64,000 nucleotides of DNA from Meghimatium bilineatum (taxonomy: Eukaryota > Mollusca > Gastropoda > Stylommatophora > Philomycidae), in the NCBI GenBank assembly GCA_034231615.1, contig CM067307.1, forward strand, positions 1,580,001 to 1,644,000, given 5' to 3'. The position numbers and the translations under genes are program-made. The notes below the pieces were generated by a model. The model was given only the letters and a program-made list of their open reading frames with translations, was not told the DNA's origin and did no database searches. Positions within the stretch are counted from its first letter, which is position 1, and each line of letters starts with the position of its first letter. Below, piece by piece: positions 62,023-64,000 of the stretch.

Positions 62023-62035
62023 ACATGTTTCAAGT

Positions 62036-62694
<659 letters not shown>

Positions 62695-62935
62695 CGTCAG
62701 GATGGTAAGGGTACCACATTAAATGCGTGAGTACACAGATCCCTCCATAGATTTGTATCTTCAACGATGTGGATGAGTGAGGAACGAAATATGCTATGTC
62801 CAGTCATTGCTGCTATCTGTACATGCTTTTATTTGGCCTCCTCTGCTTCTTCAATCTTAGTAGGTTCCCTGCAGTATTGTTTTTCATAAGTATTCATGTC
62901 GGCCTTCATTTCCAAAACATTCAAATTTCGAGTGA
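62695..62935 (-). mobile_element. LINE-F C-terminal fragment, copy 2
   Basis: Minus strand, with frameshifts: GRQIKACTDSSNDWT, then SLIHIVEDTNLWRDLCTHAF and NVVPLPS directly before the GATA tail. The pattern GR..K.W.D....WT....I..D...WR is the common C-terminal end of several animal LINEs. Confidence 0.6.
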
Positions 62936-63125
62936 GTGTTGATTGAGTGCACAATTCTCAACAAATTTTTGTGGAGCTCGCATTGAGTGGACACATAATA
63001 TGTGTGGGTCTGGTAGTGAGTGCACACAGAATATTTGTGGGTCTGGTAGTGAGTGCACAATCATCAGTATATTTGTGGAGCTGGTATTGAGTGCAGACAG
63101 CTATCAGCATATTTGTGATGACAAT
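62936..63125. repeat. Imperfect tandem repeat, about 4 units of 46 bp
   Basis: Repeated TTTGTGGAGCT or TTTGTGGGTCTGGTA and GAGTGCACA motifs with variable spacing. Diverged. Confidence 0.6.
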
Positions 63126-63838
63126 ATTTTTTTTACTTTGGTGAAGACTTGTAGTTGTCTGAAATTAAATTGCACTTCATCTGTTTTATATTTTCATTTT
63201 TGTTCCAACATTATCACACAAACCTGGAAAATGTCCATGATTAGCTAGTGAACATTGTGCTGAATAGTCTTGGGATCAGTACGCAGCCATGTTGTTGGAT
63301 GTCATTTGTAACTTGAAATGTAATTCTGACAGTTCACCGTCACTTAGTACATGTGACATCGTGACCTCGTGAATCTAGTCCACGACGTTTACTTGGATTA
63401 AAGTGAGGCATAGCTATGTAATTAGTCAGCCTCATATTTTTGTCATGAACTATTTGATACCAACGGCAAGACAAATTCGAGAAGTCTGGAAAACATTGCC
63501 AGATGCAGTTAGTCATCATAACGTTCTGAGTGTCACGTTGTGCTCTATGGGGTCCTCACCGCTCCGCTAAGAGTCGATTTTTTTTTTACTAATTGTGTCA
63601 GCTAATGGCATCATCCGCTTACTCTACCGATACCAGTTTTCATATGTTTGAGTATGCAGGCCCTAATTGTGATGATCTTAATAACGATCGGTCGTTCTCA
63701 GTTCGTTTTTATTTTGTTCACCAGTCGAGGTGCTCTCCTAGATTTTGATTGTTGCCAACGTTACAGATTATTAAATCGTATTTGAGAGGAAGGTGTCAGA
63801 TGTGCTCTGATGTTCTGATGCTGCATCCAGAGAAAGTA
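63126..63838. other. Unassigned sequence
   Basis: No recognised gene or element. Confidence 0.5.
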
Positions 63839-64000
63839 CGACATGTTCAACAACCAGGTCCGTGCTCTAGAAGATGTTTTATAATGTGACATGTTCAACA
63901 ACCAGGTCCGTGCTCTAGAAGATCTCTTATAATGTGACATGTTCTACAACAAGGTCCGTGCTCTAGAAGATGTTTAATAATGTGGCATGTTCCACAACCA
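63839..64000. repeat. 48-bp tandem repeat, open at window end
   Basis: At least three units of GACATGTTCAACAACCAGGT, CCGTGCTCTAGAAGATGTTT, TATAATGT. The array continues beyond the window. Confidence 0.9.

Larger units (their letters stand above)
58055..62035 (+). pseudogene. LINE-G: nearly full-length EN-RT-RNase H retrotransposon, inactivated
   Basis: A 4-kb LINE with a GC-richer 5' leader (58055-58230), then APE endonuclease, RT, RNase H and a C-terminal Cys/His segment. Endonuclease: IKIMHWNAEGVNSKRD (58430), CCIQETHLSSDI with the catalytic Glu, MVCGDFNSHSQSWGY, STPDLAFHS and GGSDPDQ. RT: YRPISLTSCLCKTMERIIN, AWIDLRKAFDKVW, HGVPQGGVLSPTLFLVYIND and MYADDLVIW (60372). RNase H: RVYTDGSAQN (61265), VVFLTDARSVLQAL and MQWIPSHC. 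C-terminal: RLRTGHNRLRSHMY and CTCGQAAQSAKHILQEC. Breaks include a frameshift near 58475, stops near 59154, 59456 and 59652, and two Gly-to-stop changes at about 61590-61605. It belongs to RNase H-bearing I-like LINEs; the clade is not determined. Confidence 0.9.

Overview
The window looks like repeat-rich, AT-leaning DNA from an invertebrate animal. The transposable elements are animal-type: several APE-endonuclease non-LTR retrotransposons (three families with RNase H), mariner, hAT and DDE_3 DNA transposons, a tRNA-derived SINE and a GIY-YIG Penelope-like element. A mollusc or other lophotrochozoan fits the element mix, but this is inference from family resemblance. I find no convincing host protein gene, rRNA, tRNA gene or CRISPR array. 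Nearly all long open frames are by-products of tandem repeats whose unit length is a multiple of 3 or which lack stops.

Layout. 0.3-7.5 kb is a chain of minisatellites (15, 67, 44 and 23 bp units). 7.7-10.9 kb is an old RNase H-type LINE (family B) split by a tRNA-derived SINE, a short retroposon with a 14-bp target duplication, and a mariner with perfect 31-bp inverted repeats. Its transposase is an in-frame, internally deleted 215-aa ORF. 12.0-14.6 kb holds two broken DDE_3 transposase copies around a LINE-A copy. 15.0-22.6 kb is one LINE-A copy (+) split by LINE-E (target duplication TAGAAATC) and by LINE-C on the opposite strand (target duplication AAACAACCAT). LINE-C in turn carries a non-autonomous retroposon, a LINE-D piece and a hAT piece.

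23.3-54.4 kb is dominated by tandem arrays. The largest is a 14.9-kb satellite of 45/49-bp units (25341-40264) with kilobase-scale internal duplications. Two arrays of one 15-bp family lie on either side of it. Then come 17-bp, 58-bp (each unit looks like a mini-exon with splice signals), 13-bp, 46-bp and a second 45-bp array. 55.1-56.6 kb is a decayed Penelope-like element.

57.6-62.9 kb contains a nearly complete but inactivated LINE (family G: endonuclease, RT, RNase H, C-terminal Cys/His segment). It ends in a 660-bp (TATC)n tract that is also the 3' tail of a LINE-F fragment on the other strand. 62.9-64 kb is mostly unassigned sequence and ends inside a 48-bp array that runs past the window.

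By summing array spans, about half of the window (roughly 32 kb) is tandem repeat. The genes do not form pathways. The biology here is retrotransposon layering and satellite turnover, typical of heterochromatic, pericentromeric or subtelomeric DNA or of a repeat-dense intergenic region or intron.
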